DNA of 64,000 nucleotides from Epiperipatus broadwayi (GCA_028023455.1 JAQFVV010000001.1:27270426-27334425), one strand, 5' to 3'; positions 1-12,700 are shown, numbered from the stretch's first letter. Program-made: numbers and translations. Notes: a model not told the origin generated them from the sequence alone.

Positions 1-2457
1 AACAGATATCAATAATTTTGGTTTGTGATTCTTAATTAAATAATGAATAGTCAATAATTAAATGATGAGCAAAAAATGAGACACGAATCGTAATTATATT
101 TTAATAAAATTTAATATAAGCCAAATTTAATAAAATAAAATAAAATAAAATCAATGTTAAATGAAATACGTGAAATTATCTCACTCACAGATGAGAATGA
201 TGCTGTTCGACTTGGAATTTATTGTTACAATTTTCAGATATTTATTTGTGTTTAATTCATGACTACCTATGCCTTAATTATACTATGTCATAGAGTATAA
301 GATTTGCATTAGTTAGATTGCAGAAGTGATTATTATGAATTATAACTAATATTCTCATTTTAATGAGCTAAACATTTCTCTATATAGATAATAGACTTAA
401 GAAACCCGATTCAATTTTAGATCAAAGCTGAAATATTTAATTACTATGGCGGGATGAACTGGTGATTAGCAGTATGATTTCAGATACTATGGCATTTATA
501 AAATACATAATCTGAATCTGTACGCCTCGAATGTGTGCTTGATCATGGTATTCATTACCGGGTAATCGGTTCTCTTGGATCATACTACTTGCTATGAATA
601 AGAGACATTTAGTCTGGGTGATCGGAACAGCTTATATTATATCTGGATTCTTGTTCTCCAGTCCTAAATAAAGATCATGGGGTGGCCTTAAAATCAAAGC
701 CCATTTTAACAAAAGAGCTGTCCGAACTAACGAAATGGGTTGACCTTAAACCAAGCCCATTTAATACATAAAATACAGCAAGGAGTATAGGCGTATTTGC
801 TTCCTAAGAACACATTTGCTCCGCTGACTACATCATTACATAACTAAAATTATGACGCAAATCATTAGTTTCATTTCATGAAACCACCTCAAACCAGTTC
901 ATAAAACGCCATCTGTAATTATGCTCTAAGGGAATATAGTAAATCTAGTTTGTTAAGATACATATATAAGTATTTATATAAAATTAATGAGGACTACAGC
1001 GTAATTGGGGAAATTACAAGATTAAATATCAATAGTATGCTGCATTTTGTCAAATCTGCTAAATATTAACCCAATAGTTTATTTAACAGGAAATCTATTT
1101 TTAAGCAGTTGTAACGGCTTAATTACATATATAGAATGTTTTATTTTACTCTTTTCAGAAGGAGTTTAATATGTGCGTTAATAAATGAAGTATTAAACAC
1201 ATTTGAGAACATCTAATCATTTGTCACTAACTACACCAAATATTGACAAACTCTGTTATGAACAAAACATAGCATAAACAAATACATACATAATTCAAGT
1301 TATATAGGCGTAGGCTTAATTTTAAAGGAAAGAATAATAACTAATAAGTTATTGATTCACGTAAGTGAAAATTAGGATTTGGCTTTAGTTTTACTTAGTT
1401 AAAGTTAAGTTAGGCAAGACTTACAAATTAAAAAATAAAACAAAATTTACATTTATTTTTAGTTTTTAGAGCTTAACATTTGAAGAATTTAAATAAATTA
1501 GTTTAAATAAGAGTGGCCATTTACATTAATTTAGCTAGCTTTAAGAGTTGAGGTTTAGTTTAAAATATTTATTAAGATCTGCAGAAATCGGTTACCGATA
1601 TAACTTCTATGGCTAACTGAATCATTGCTCACTAATGGAGTGTCTTCTTATTTCTTCTGCATTTGGGCTACTGGTATTTATATCTCTGCATCTTGTAGAT
1701 CAGCCTCCTGGAGATAGATAGCAAATCTATCACCCACTACATAATGGTCCTCATCAAAATTTAATACAACTTTTAAGAGTTAAAATTGAATAAAAACCCA
1801 CAATAATTAATAATAATAATAAAATGGCTGAAGCAAGATTTATATACTGACCTCCCCCCTTCTTTCATCACCCACACAACTTGTTTACCAGTTCTTAAGT
1901 TTCAGATCTGTTTTTCTTATTTACTTAGTAAATCTGGTGATTCCTGCTGAGTTATTGATTTTCTTCGCCCTTTTTTTAAAGGTGGTTCCCTGGATTTTGA
2001 CACAGTTTATTTAATTTAATTCTAATTTAAAATCTATTTTTGCTTCTAACCTTTAATTAGGTCAAAATCCAGCAAAAGGGATTAATTTTATTACATTATT
2101 TTTTTTTAAGAAAACAAATCTAAAACTCTTAAACAGCTTACTCTATATGTAATACGTTCAACCGAAATTTATCTTTATATGCAGAAATATAATCTCTATA
2201 TTAACTTTATAATAAAATTCAAAATAGAACAAAATTTATAATGCTTTTAAATCTATAGCATTATTTCTTTTCTGCATATATGTAGGTTTTCATTACACAT
2301 ACAGCAAGGTTTACATTTTTTTTAATAAACAAAAATACATATATGCATATACGCTGATTTATCATACATATATATAAGCATTAAACAAGGCACTCTATAA
2401 TATATGCACTCACGCATGATCATTATAATAATTAAGTTTAAATTTAACATGGTATAT
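1..2457. other. AT-rich stretch without a recognisable gene
   Basis: I see no supportable exon here. The sequence alternates between strongly AT-rich DNA and pockets of more balanced composition (about 430-900, 1580-1760 and 1850-2000). In this genome such pockets tend to mark old repeats. The pocket at 1850-1990 has a short C-rich run. No target duplications or terminal repeats could be fixed. Confidence 0.5.
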
Positions 2458-2690
2458 TGTACCAGTAAGTTTTGTCTTCATATAACAAGATCTAGCATCT
2501 AGGCAAAAGTACCTCAAGTCCAATCATGCGCAAGATACATAAGTCAGGAACACTCATGAACTCTGCCCTATTTGCCTATTTTCAAGATCTACCAACTTAT
2601 GAGCAACAATCCCGATGATACAGATCTAATTTATCTCTCTCCGCCAGTATCGCAAAGTGGAGACACAAAAACTAATTTGAAATTATATAA
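2458..2690 (+). repeat. LTR-like dispersed repeat, copy A
   Basis: The segment begins TGTACC next to a TATA-rich flank. Its stretch at about 2490-2620 is clearly related, in the same orientation, to 36790-36915. Shared blocks include CTAGGC.AAAGTACCTC, CTCTGCC.TATTTG.CTATTTT and the following A-rich part. A CATCTAGGC block near its start also recurs near the start of the units at 10751 and 45880, so these may be LTRs of related retroelement families. The far end of this copy was not found. Confidence 0.45.
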
Positions 2691-3689
2691 CAGAATATTT
2701 TAGCATTAAATAGAAGTTTGACCCATTTAAAGGTTGTGACCTTTCATATTAATTATATATAGAGAGGATTAGTGGGAGATTATCTAGTCAGGGCGAGCAT
2801 AATTTAATAACTAAAATATTAATATTTAAGTAAAAAGAAACAATGATTCTGTAAGTTATGAGATATATAAGATTTATTAATTTATATAAAATATGCATAA
2901 GTCACCATTGGCCTCTTAATGTACATATAATTTGATTGACATTTATATAGTAGCTGGTAAATCACATGAAATTTGGGTATTCGTTGATGAGCCCTATATC
3001 CCACTGGATGGCGCTGTTTTCGTGCTAAAACACATAAAAATGCTGTTTTTGCGGCCGACATGTTCGAACCTGCATTTTCTATTATACAACTTTTTTGTTG
3101 TGCTACAGATTGCAGGCCGCTATGTCGCGTCGCAGTACAGCATGTATGTTTTACGCAGCAAATACATTTTCCGAATATCGCACAGTTTATAAAATGGTTA
3201 CGGCTTGGGGAGAGGGTGTGTTTTTTTGAATTGGATGGAAATGTTGTTTTCATTTGATTTTTTTTTATTTTAAAGTATTGAAATGTTCTGATTTTGTAAA
3301 GTAATAATTAACAGACTTTTTATACCGTAGTGTATTGAAGTTTTAAGTAGTAAATGTTGACGAGATATATGTATAAAGTGAGTTGGAAGTAGGTAACGAG
3401 TCAAGTAACGTACTGTTCGTAACATTCCACGAGACAAAGAAGATTGTACCGTCTGTATATTTTTGAAATAAAAAAGAGCGTTAACACAAAAATATCCAGT
3501 AAGAAAAGTACAATTATACATTGTTTTTTTAAATGTCATAAAAAGCATATATTATAAACATTTTATATATATATTTGTCGTTTAAAAAAGTTTTAGTTTG
3601 TTTTCTCCAACTACTGTTATAATTTGTTGAATATAGTTTACGTTTTTTGTTATCATTTATTTTATAGATGTTAGTAAAAAAATATTTAC

Positions 3690-4138
3690 AAAAATACGAT
3701 TTTGATATTTTTTATTTTAGCATTACAAACAACAGAACAATAACCCTAAAACTAACCCTAAAATTAACCCTAATTCTAACCCTAAAACTAACCCTAAAGC
3801 TAACCCTAAAACTAACCCTAATCCTAACCCTAAAACTAGCCCTAAACCTAACCGTAACAAGTTTTACTTTTAGTTGTCATTCTATTTGAAATAAAAACTA
3901 GCGGTAAACAACAACAACAAAAAAAAGCGTAACCCCAGTAAAAAAATCTCCGATAGAAAATTGATTTTTCTAATAAAAAGCAAACTAAAAAAGACGAATC
4001 AAATTGTAGTTTATTTTATTTTACATTTATTATTATCATTTGATTTGTATACGTTAATAAAAAATAATATTTAAAATTAAATAATATTAAAAAAAGACGA
4101 TTTTCTTTTGTTTTTATTTTCGCATTACAAAAAACACA
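3690..4138 (+). repeat. Short direct repeats flanking the minisatellite
   Basis: A block ending in TTTTTATTTT.GCATTACAAA.AACA occurs at about 3690-3735, just before the CCCTAA array, and again at about 4095-4138. The two copies lie in the same orientation about 400 bp apart. They may be an internal duplication of the host element. Confidence 0.5.
3741..3855 (+). repeat. Degenerate CCCTAA-based minisatellite
   Basis: About nine near-repeats of a 12-13 bp unit, consensus AACCCTAAAACT, with variants in which AACT becomes ATT, AGCT or TCCT. Each unit contains CCCTAA, the complement of the TTAGGG telomere repeat, but alternates with a second half-unit (AACTAA). This is therefore not a plain telomere tract. 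It lies inside the inverted-repeat element at 2963-4254. Confidence 0.85.
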
Positions 4139-4304
4139 TCAAAATGATTATAATTAACAGCCCGGGAATGATCATATTTTATAGTTTAAGTGTGAAAACT
4201 GCACCATCGAGTGGGATATAGTAGCTATTCGACGACAAACGAAATTTGTTTATAACTTAGAAAATGACAACTTTAATTATTCTATTTTATAATGGCTAGC
4301 TCAT

Positions 4305-4379
4305 ATGCCAATAATTTATAAAGAAACTGATGAACAGTTGCCAATAATTTATAAAGATTCTGATGAACAATTGATTTAG
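4305..4379 (+). repeat. 33-bp tandem duplication, in frame within a 24-codon ORF
   Basis: Two 33-bp units (4307-4339 and 4340-4372) differ at a few bases. Because 33 is a multiple of three, the open frame from the ATG at 4305 repeats an 11-residue peptide (PIIYKETDEQL, then PIIYKDSDEQL) before a stop at 4377-4379. The changes are conservative (E to D, T to S), which might hint at former coding. The frame is tiny and matches no protein I recognise. Confidence 0.5.
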
Positions 4380-5035
4380 TGCTATGAGGAAATATATTTG
4401 TGAGATACCAATCCACCACCAGAAAGAACAAACTATACCACTTGACTGACTATTTAGGATGATAATTTTATGACAAAAATATACTTTAAAGATATAAGTA
4501 AATTATTCTCAGTTTATACTGAGTGAGATACAATTGTGGGATAGCTTGTTAACACATATATAATAGCATCGCAAAAAGACATGCATATGAAAATATTAAT
4601 AAATATAATAAATAGATGGTTTATGGACATTCATAGGTTTGAGTTATGGCGAGAACTTTAAGAGAGCGGTGTATGCATAGTGGCAGAATTAGATGATCCA
4701 ATCTCGGATCTGAAAAATGTGCTTCCAAATTTAAGGACGAAGAATGATGGCCGAATTCCTTCTGCTACTTTGGCAGGTTTGATTTACAGAACGAAGGTGT
4801 CGGCAAATAACAATAGGCCAGGTATTTCCTGGAGGGACCCTATGTCAATAGCTCATACGACAAAATAAGTCCCATGGGAGGTTTGCCAGCCATGTTCTTG
4901 GACTTGGAATGAATATACGGGATTCGGATTACTGAAAATCCCGGGGAATGAAGTACGAAGACACACATAAGTGTATTTGAACGTGGAGGCCTGTTTGCAT
5001 ACAACACTTGGAATGAAAAATAATATTTTAACACT
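4380..5035 (+). other. Unassigned GC-richer segment with a 62-codon open frame
   Basis: The open frame at 4680-4868 encodes a polar peptide with no domain I can name. The opposite strand is open for 64 codons at 4840-5034. Composition is more balanced than the neighbours, so this is probably the remnant of a mobile element or a lost exon. I see no splice sites that make a convincing exon. Confidence 0.2.
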
Positions 5036-8000
5036 AAGGATGAATGATTGATAACCTATATATATTGGGAATGTCCAATGTAATAGTATGATTTAAATAC
5101 TAAACAGTAATGGATTATGTAAACTTATTACTAAAATATATAATCATTAGAATAGAGACTCCCCTTCCCCATTACTTTCATTTATCTATAAACTTCCCAC
5201 AACGTTAAATAAATATGAGAATTCGGTCATAAGTGTTTTTATTAGAATAAACATAATTATACATATACAAATGGGGTGGTGGTTTCTAATTTGAGAATAA
5301 ACATTTAATTTCATAAAGTTTTAAATAAAAAAAAACATTTCTTAGAAAAACAGATTTTCTACTGTTTTTCTACATTGACATTATAAGATAATTAATTTGT
5401 TTTCCCCAAATTCGCAAGTGTTCGCTATGATAAAAATAACAAGACTTGTTTTATTATATTAAAGTTAATTTAGTCACCCCATAAAGTGGAGAGGGGGAAA
5501 ATAAAAGAAAATGACATACTAGCGAATTTGAGGGATTATTGGCATATTTAAGTATATAAAACACAATAATGAAAATTATAAAATATTATTGCTGCATGAA
5601 GATGAAAGAAATATTACATTTATTTAATAGAGGCTCAATGATAAAAAGAAATTCAAGAATTATATAGAGTTATATATAAGCCAGTGGTAAGTTAATTACA
5701 AATCATTTTAACAAAATATTAAATTTTTGGTTGAAGGACCAACTAATAGAATGATATTTAAAATTATATATAGAATTATTAGAAATAATTATGGAAGGCT
5801 GAATTAAGAGTTTAGACATTAGGCAGCAGCTGGAGTTCTTTTACCTTTATAAAATTAGTGGCGATCTTTGATGATTCATTGTCCATTGGGATTGGTGAAC
5901 TAGATCTAGTTAGATTTGATCAATCAGGCAGGTAGCATTTAATTATTCAGTCTTTAAGCATATTAAAGTTCATGGGTAACAGGATCCTGAGCGATGATTG
6001 CGGGAAAGAACATGTTTGAACAGAGAGAAAGGTAAAAATTTCCACTACTCACTATACATTGAATTATTGTCATGACAAGCATGGATTATCTCTACCATTG
6101 CTGTTTAAATATTATGAGTCTCCTCTCTGAATTCAAATCTAGCAGTATTTATACTATTTTTCAATTGATATTGGAATGCATTTAGCTGCTAGACCTGAGG
6201 CTCTTTATCCACTTAGCAGATCTGGAATTTGCTGACTGGATGCATCTTTTGTTTAAGTAAGTTTTAAAGACAATGCAATCCTATTAAAATTTCTCGAACT
6301 GATTGTTTTAAAATATGATCTATAATTTTAAAACAAATTTGAAGTGGATAAAATTTTCACTAATGAATTCTTACATTATTCTATAAAATTATCATAAGTT
6401 TTAGATGGACTAATTGGGTTTCCGGTAAATTGTCTTAATTACATTCAAGAATATTCTTACAAGGATTGCGTCATCTTTTCTTCTTCTAACTGCCATGATT
6501 GAAAAATAACAAATTATACATATAATTTTTAAAATATACATTAATATAATACATTTTTCCTTTATATAGGTTTTAAAATTAATCTCCCCTCACCTATAAT
6601 ATGTACATATCCATTACGCACATATATGAATTAAAATAAAATCAAATATTTTTTTATTAAAATTAGTTACATAAAGATATCTATATGTATTATGTCAGTT
6701 ATTATTTTATTAGTTAAGCAAAAAAAAATGTTTTAATAAATACGTATATATGCGTAAGGATGGAGTTTAAATATGGTTTGGTGGTGAGAGATTCTGAGTG
6801 GACTGTGAAGCTTGATCTGAGTATCAGGTCAACTGCTTCAATACATGGACTTGGTTAAATAGCTAGAGAAATAAAGTACTACTATAGAATATAGTAGGTG
6901 AAAGAGGATGATTGATAGATCTGACTGTTTCAATATTTTATATATATGTGTCTTTTTAATTATTAATTATTATAATCTAATTAAAGTTATTTTAATTAGT
7001 GTAAAATTTATGCATTCAAATTATATATTTTTTAATTTTTTTATATTTTAAATTAGCTATCTTCTATTAGCTTCACTTTCCAACTTCCAAAAAGTTAAAA
7101 ATTTAAATTATTTCTATTCTATAATGTAACTTCCTCTATATTTATATTTATAACTAACTTTTTTTACTTATTTAATTTTTAAAATTTTATTCTTTATTTC
7201 ATTATATTAATGAAGTTTTTTATTTAAACTTTTATTAATTTTTAAATTAATGTATTTTTAATTTTTTTTTTTTATTACTAATGTAGTAAAATATTTTTAT
7301 ATTATCTTTTCCAAACTTATGCCTTGTTTTTATGAATGCAAACAGGATATAAATTTGAAAAAGATAGTGTAAGAATGATTTACTATCCTAGCAATAAAAA
7401 GAGAAAAAAAAAAAAATTAAAGAAGTTATATTAATTAAAAAAATTAATCCAATTTTAAATAAAGATTTAGATATAAAAACTTCATGAGGAGAGAAACCAT
7501 GATAAGAGAAAAATTAAGGAAGTACTTTTTATAAATATAAATAAGATGTCTATAATTAATCAACAATTTGCTAACATTAAAATTTGGGAATCTTGAGATA
7601 TGACTTAATAACATTTACTTTTGCTAGATACCGAAAATATTTCTGTAATTTGTTGCTTTGTAGTTTTATAAATATATTATCACTGTTATAATTCATTATT
7701 TTTTATTACAATATTTATTCCATCATATGCATTTTATTTTATTTAATATAAGAAAAAAGAAAATTAAAAAAGCAGATAATTAAAAGACAAGGATGTTATA
7801 ATAGAGTAGAAATAATGGAAAATTTAAAAATTCTTGATAGTCAGGAAATGAAGCTAATAGAAGCAAGGTAATTTAAAACACAAATAAATAAAAAATTAAG
7901 AAATATATGATTTATGTACATAAATTTTAAATTAAATGAAAAATAGTATGAATTAAATTACAATAATTAATAATTAAAAAGTAAATAAATATAAAATTAG

Positions 8001-8112
8001 GCATTAAATATAAAAGTGTATATAAAGATTTAAGACAAAACAATAGTAAAACAATAAAATTTCAATTTAAGATTAATATAATTATAAAGATATATGTAAT
8101 ATATGTAATTAA
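5036..8112. other. AT-rich stretch, no gene seen
   Basis: Long A/T runs and TA-rich DNA. From about 5820 to 6260 the composition is slightly more balanced, but no frame or motif is recognisable. One small hairpin (6807-6839) is listed separately. Confidence 0.5.
6807..6839 (+). repeat. Small hairpin, related to 38869-38902
   Basis: GAAGC and GCTTC form the ends of an imperfect hairpin with GATC and CAGGTC inside. The flank GACTGTGAAGC and the order of internal blocks match the hairpin at 38869-38902, so the two are probably copies of one short repeat family. Confidence 0.4.
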
Positions 8113-8500
8113 ATAATTTAGTGATTTATATATATGTAAATCTTGAGGAAGGAAATTAATCTTCACACATGCGCTATGGGATTGACATATTAAATTTATA
8201 TCTACTCATCTGTCAATAAGTGTTTTAACAGCACAAGTGAATCATTTAGCTTAGAGCTTGTTCTTACATAATGTGATACCTATTGACCATACATAAATCA
8301 GGACTTGATCTTATTATGAGCCTGATATTTTAATTGATAAAATATTTGTACAAATTTAATGTATATATCTGGAAAAAGAAAGTTTCTCATTTTTAACTAC
8401 TTATGACTTTTGAATTATAATAGTCTGAACATATGTGAATAAATAATTTAGCTATATATATAAATCTTGGGGAAGGAAATGAATCTTAACAGATAGACTA
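8113..8500 (+). repeat. Direct repeat pair, about 60 bp, 325 bp apart
   Basis: AATAATTTAG...TATATATAAATCTTG.GGAAGGAAAT.AATCTT occurs at about 8113-8175 and again at about 8440-8500 in the same orientation. The DNA between them is AT-rich and without a frame. Confidence 0.6.
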
Positions 8501-9089
8501 AATTTACATGCCAGTTGTAATTAAAATATAAATAATGTTTAGATGTAATTATAGGAGACTGCTGTGCAGTTGAAATTAAGTAAAGAAAAAATTATTTATA
8601 GAAAGTGTTTGCATTTAATAAAATGTAAATGAGTACCATTATAGCATGTTCTCTATGCTCACTTTTCATTGTGGTTTCTGCTTTTATAGATTATGTGGAG
8701 TTACCAAAGTCACACTGAAATATTAATTGATAAATTAAACACTTGCTGTTTACTTTTAAGAAAATAAATTGAACATTGATTCTATGTTTGGTATATATAT
8801 TGTTTTTTTAATTTACTTTCAATGTCTTTACTTTTGTAAAAAATACTAAATTGCATACTTTTTATTTTTCTTTCAAAATGGACAAAAAAATAAGCTCAAC
8901 CTAAATGTCGAGTTTCATAAAAAAAAAAAAAAATTGTTAAAAGAAAAGTTAATTTAAATGTCGACTTTTACAAAAATAAAATTAGAGCATAACTTGTAAA
9001 AAAGTTGCATAAGTTAATGAATAAATTGTATAATACAAAGTTGAGGTTACAAGGGTTTTTTTTTTTTTTTAAAAAATTGAAACAATAAC

Positions 9090-9411
9090 AAATAATAGAT
9101 ATACATTTTTTTTTTTTATAATCAATGCTTTTATTTACTTTGCACTAAAAAAAATAATTGTTTCTTCAATCATAATAGGGTTTTTTTATATTTAATTTGA
9201 AATAAAAGTGTGGGCAGTCCAGGAATTAACTAGGTTTTAATCCCTTGCTATAAAAAATTAGGGATTAAATTAATTTCTGGATTCCCCCACATTTTTATTT
9301 CAAGTTAAATATAGAAACCCTTATTATAGTTGAAGAAACAATTATTATTTTTTTTTAGTGCAAAGTAAATAACCCATTGATTAGAAAATACTTTTTTATA
9401 TCTATTATTAT
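9090..9411. repeat. Long hairpin (palindromic MITE-like unit)
   Basis: The reverse complement of about 9255-9411 aligns with about 9090-9245. Shared blocks run in order: AATAATAGATAT, TTATTTACTTTGCACTAAAAAAAA, AATTGTTTCTTCAA..ATAATA.GGGTTT and a T-rich/CCCACA core. The whole unit could fold into an imperfect stem of about 150 bp. It carries no protein. Confidence 0.7.
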
Positions 9412-9806
9412 TTAATTTTTTACATTCAGAATGTAATGAAAAAATTTTTATTTCAATTTTAAATGATTCTAAAATACTTTTAAGGTTGAGCATAAAATCA
9501 TAAATATTAAATCAACTTTTTTTACAATATAGTTTTGTTTACTCATTCACTAAGAAATGTATCAATTTTGAACAAATTATATTGTTTACTAATATTTAAA
9601 CATCGATTTTAAAATTTTATTCTAACTTTAGTAAAAGCATTAAATTGAAACAAATCATCTCATGAAATTATATATATATACCACCCTCTTATGAGCACCA
9701 CTGAAACTTTTTTAACGACTTAAATAAAAGCATTTAATGATAAAAAAGAAAAAGGAAATCTTTTTTGTTTAACTGTGATAAATGGCATAAATGTCCTGAA
9801 GATAGA

Positions 9807-10245
9807 CTAAAAAGAGTTCTGATTTACTGCTGGTTTGCCACAACATTTTTCAGCACATGTGATCCTGATGACTCTGTAATTGTTTGGAAATGGACCTCTC
9901 ATCATCCTCAGAATTTTGACTTTATTTGTAAACCATGAATATTTAATGATTTGCCTGTGAATTCTAATCACTGAATTGACATAATGCAATGATTGTTCAT
10001 TGTCAAATATCAGAATCTCTGGTTTTGATGTTGCTGCAGGCCAGCCATTCTCCAGAGTGGAATACAGGGTCAGATGCATATTCTCTCTCACCGATGAAAA
10101 TCGAGTAGGCCTGATTTGGCATGGTACAGAGAATCAACAGCAATTGGATCCTCTTTTTAAGCCAAACACACAGATTCTTTCTACTCAAAGCCAGTAATTT
10201 CTTTGGTTCACAGCATGGACAGCTGGATCCTGTAGCATGCATTTA
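9807..10245 (-). other. Unidentified coding-like segment
   Basis: This stretch has much more balanced composition than its surroundings. On the minus strand it is open for 94 codons (9807-10091) and, in another frame, for 79 codons (10003-10242). The first frame ends in a cysteine-containing tail (ITCAEKCCGKPAV) before its stop. The two frames overlap where a single-base shift could join them, so a broken exon or a transposon fragment is possible. A possible acceptor (CTACAG) lies near 10230 on the minus strand. I do not recognise the protein and cannot tell host exon from mobile element. Confidence 0.25.
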
Positions 10246-10415
10246 TTTTCAGATTATTTTACAAAAATCAGATGATTTATTCACTTTGTGAAAGAAATAT
10301 GGGGAAGTGTTCAATTTTTTGTTTAGTATTTTCAATATGCTTCAATGGCTATACATTGTCTCTAAAAGCAGTAACTAATGAAAAGTGAGCATAGAGCACA
10401 TAATGTTTCATTACC

Positions 10416-10750
10416 GTGTAAACAAAAGGAGTTATTACTCAATTTGGTATATGGATATTTCAAATGTACATATATGACTAGTGAAGAAATTTTATGTGTA
10501 CAAACATAGAACCATATGTTCTTATATATATAAAATTTGTATGCTCTATATAAATATGTTTGAAGTGTGAATTTTTAGATTTTGCATATTTATATATACA
10601 TGTATTTATATGTATAGATGGACATGTATAAATAAGTGTGCATATATATATATATAAATGTTTAGTTCATAAATACATGTTTTTTATATATAAATGACAG
10701 TTTCTATGTTTATATATATTTCATATATATAGATTGCTGCATATATATAT
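10416..10750. other. TA-rich spacer
   Basis: Mostly TATATA and TATGTA simple sequence leading into the TGTAAC unit at 10751. No gene is seen. Confidence 0.6.
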
Positions 10751-12700
10751 TGTAACAGTCAGTACGTGTGATTCGTTAACATAGTACAGAATTCAACCAC
10801 CATACAGAACTGCAGCACCATCTAGGTAGCGAAGCCACCCGTAGTACTAAGTTCGAACATAGTTTATCGGTTCCACAATACAATCTACGAAACAACGCAT
10901 CTGATGCAACATTAGTAAACATATCTTTAGGCACGGTGGTCAGGGATGTTGCAAGAGATTCATGATTTTATTTTCGAGTTAGCCAATAATAACACTAATA
11001 TTAAACATTTATATTTAAAGAATCGAGGAAACATATTGACTGGGTATCGAATAAATAAATAAAGAAATAACGGCAGACGTATAGTTTGACATTATTTATT
11101 GAAACATTTTAATAAATTATTTACTAATAATATTTGATAATATTTAAATTGAGTAACGGAATTTTCCGATACTGTTATATATTCAAGAAATACATTTATT
11201 GATTTAGAAACATTTATATGAAATCATTTTATCAATAATACTTTATATTTAAGATCTCAGTAGCGGTATTTTCCGATAGTGTTATGTTTACAAAGAGAGA
11301 TACATTTATTTGATGACGTAATCTAGCTACCTAAAATTCTCGAGCAAGTATTTCTAAGGCATGCCTTTAGGGATTTATACCTTTGCAATGCAAGAGTCTA
11401 AAGTAAGATTTATAAGAGTAGCGGCGGACATATATTTATTTAATTAAAGATATTTACTAATAACTAGGGGCAAACATTTATTTGAGAGTGAATTATGTCA
11501 CTAATGCAGGGACAGAGTTATACATAGAATAATAAAGTTAATAAAAGAAACACGTGGTATTTCTAGAAAGACGATTGGAAGTGGCAATATATTGAAACTG
11601 TGAAACCGTGAATGAGTTTAGAACGGACTGGTGTTTGCCCTAGGCCCAAAGAGGTAAGGTGTCACATAAGCATAACCAGGGACCAGTGGTTCATGCCACG
11701 ATTGCCTGCTGGCTGCATGACGGTCGTCAAATCCTATGGGACATTCATTTGTCAGCTTGTGTAGGACGACTGGGGTTAATTTCAACCCTATAGAATCCGG
11801 AATATTCAAGGCTCATAATGGGTAATCGCGTCTCTAAAACGTAACACGTGTATAATGTATAGATGATTCTGTGAGATTTAAATATATTTTATAACTTGGC
11901 CCTACATTATCAACATTTAATAATGAATGTTTGCGACTCTCAAAGAAATGCAATTTTATGGAATTATTAATCAAGATTTAATAAAATGTAAAACAATATA
12001 TAAACTGGGTGATTATTACACTAATGCGTCAGCCATTTGCTAAGCAGTAGACCTTTGCATTACAATAAAGGAAGCATTGAATGCGTGTCAGTTTGTATGA
12101 AAATATTAAGTTATTTATGAAAGTAAATATTAATGAAAATTTGACACGCATCCACTGTTTCAAGCGATCATAGATTTATACTTAGAAAATTATGAGCATG
12201 CGATAATTATATGATAAAATGTAGATTTTAGAAATACGTACCCAAGAAAGATAGAGTTAGGCAGGCTAGATTATTAAAGAAATTTACATATTAATTATTA
12301 AATTTATAGCATTACAAATGAGAATTTACAGTTTATAGTTTATAAGTTATATAAAGAATGAATAAGCTATAGCGGGATATTAGTAGAGTACTCTAGAGAA
12401 TTTGGACACAGGTACCTGTTTTATGAGAAGTTTTCCGATTCAGTGATCAGTAGCAAATTGTTCATGATTCTAGCATTAGTAGTTCTTTACAGCATTTAGA
12501 TGATTCATGTAATTTAACAGCAGCAGCTTTCAAATTATTTTAGGCAGCAGATCTTCGTGGTTGAATTTATGAAGGGCAATGGAAGGTTTGGCATACGATA
12601 GGCCATCCCCGGATGGAGAATAGTCTGGGCGCTTTCTACTCGACCATATCATGGTACGTAAAATTAATTTAAGATCTTGGAGACTCTCCACTGATTGAGA
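10751..12700 (+). repeat. LTR-like unit, 5' end at TGTAAC
   Basis: The unit starts TGTAACAGTC directly after an ATATATATAT flank. About 80 bp in it has GCACCATCTAGG, matching GCGCCATCTAGG in the unit starting at 45880. DNA downstream to about 12.7 kb is GC-richer than the background and has repeated internal phrases (TATTTTCCGATA.TGTTAT at about 11160 and 11268). I could not find a matching CGTTACA end, so the right boundary is approximate. It is probably an old LTR, or several. Confidence 0.4.
11155..11300 (+). repeat. Internal direct repeat, about 105 bp period
   Basis: GAGTAACGGAATTTTCCGATACTGTTATAT and CAGTAGCGGTATTTTCCGATAGTGTTATGT occur about 108 bp apart, each followed by a similar GA.ATACATTTATT stretch. 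This looks like a diverged tandem duplication inside the LTR-like unit. Confidence 0.55.

Larger units (their letters stand above)
2963..4254. repeat. Inverted-repeat element enclosing a telomere-like minisatellite
   Basis: The reverse complement of about 2963-3055 matches about 4161-4254. The common core is GAAAAC.GC.CCATC.AGTGGGATATAG followed by a diverged ACGAA..CCAAATTT stretch. The two arms face each other about 1.1 kb apart, which suggests a foldback or MITE-like DNA element. The interior holds the CCCTAA-rich array. Frames of 60-120 codons across the left arm look like chance openings in GC-richer repeat DNA and resemble no protein I recognise. Outer boundaries and target duplication are uncertain. 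Confidence 0.45.
8640..10415. repeat. Inverted repeats bounding a 1.8-kb segment
   Basis: CTCTATGCTCACTTTTCATT at 8651-8670 is repeated inverted at about 10376-10396. Weaker similarity continues for another 30 bp inward (TTCTGCTTTTATAGA against TACTGCTTTTAGAGA). The arms may be the ends of one foldback element containing the hairpin at 9090-9411 and the coding-like piece at 9807-10245, or two unrelated insertions of one repeat facing each other. No target duplication was recognised. Confidence 0.5.

Noticed and set aside
2882-3253. 123-codon open frame on the minus strand as a gene
   Set aside because: It covers the left arm of an inverted-repeat element, has no recognisable domain, and is overlapped by equally open frames on the other strand.
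3741-3855. Chromosome end (true telomere)
   Set aside because: Only about 115 bp, a mixed 12-13 bp unit instead of pure hexamers, and flanked on both sides by ordinary sequence.
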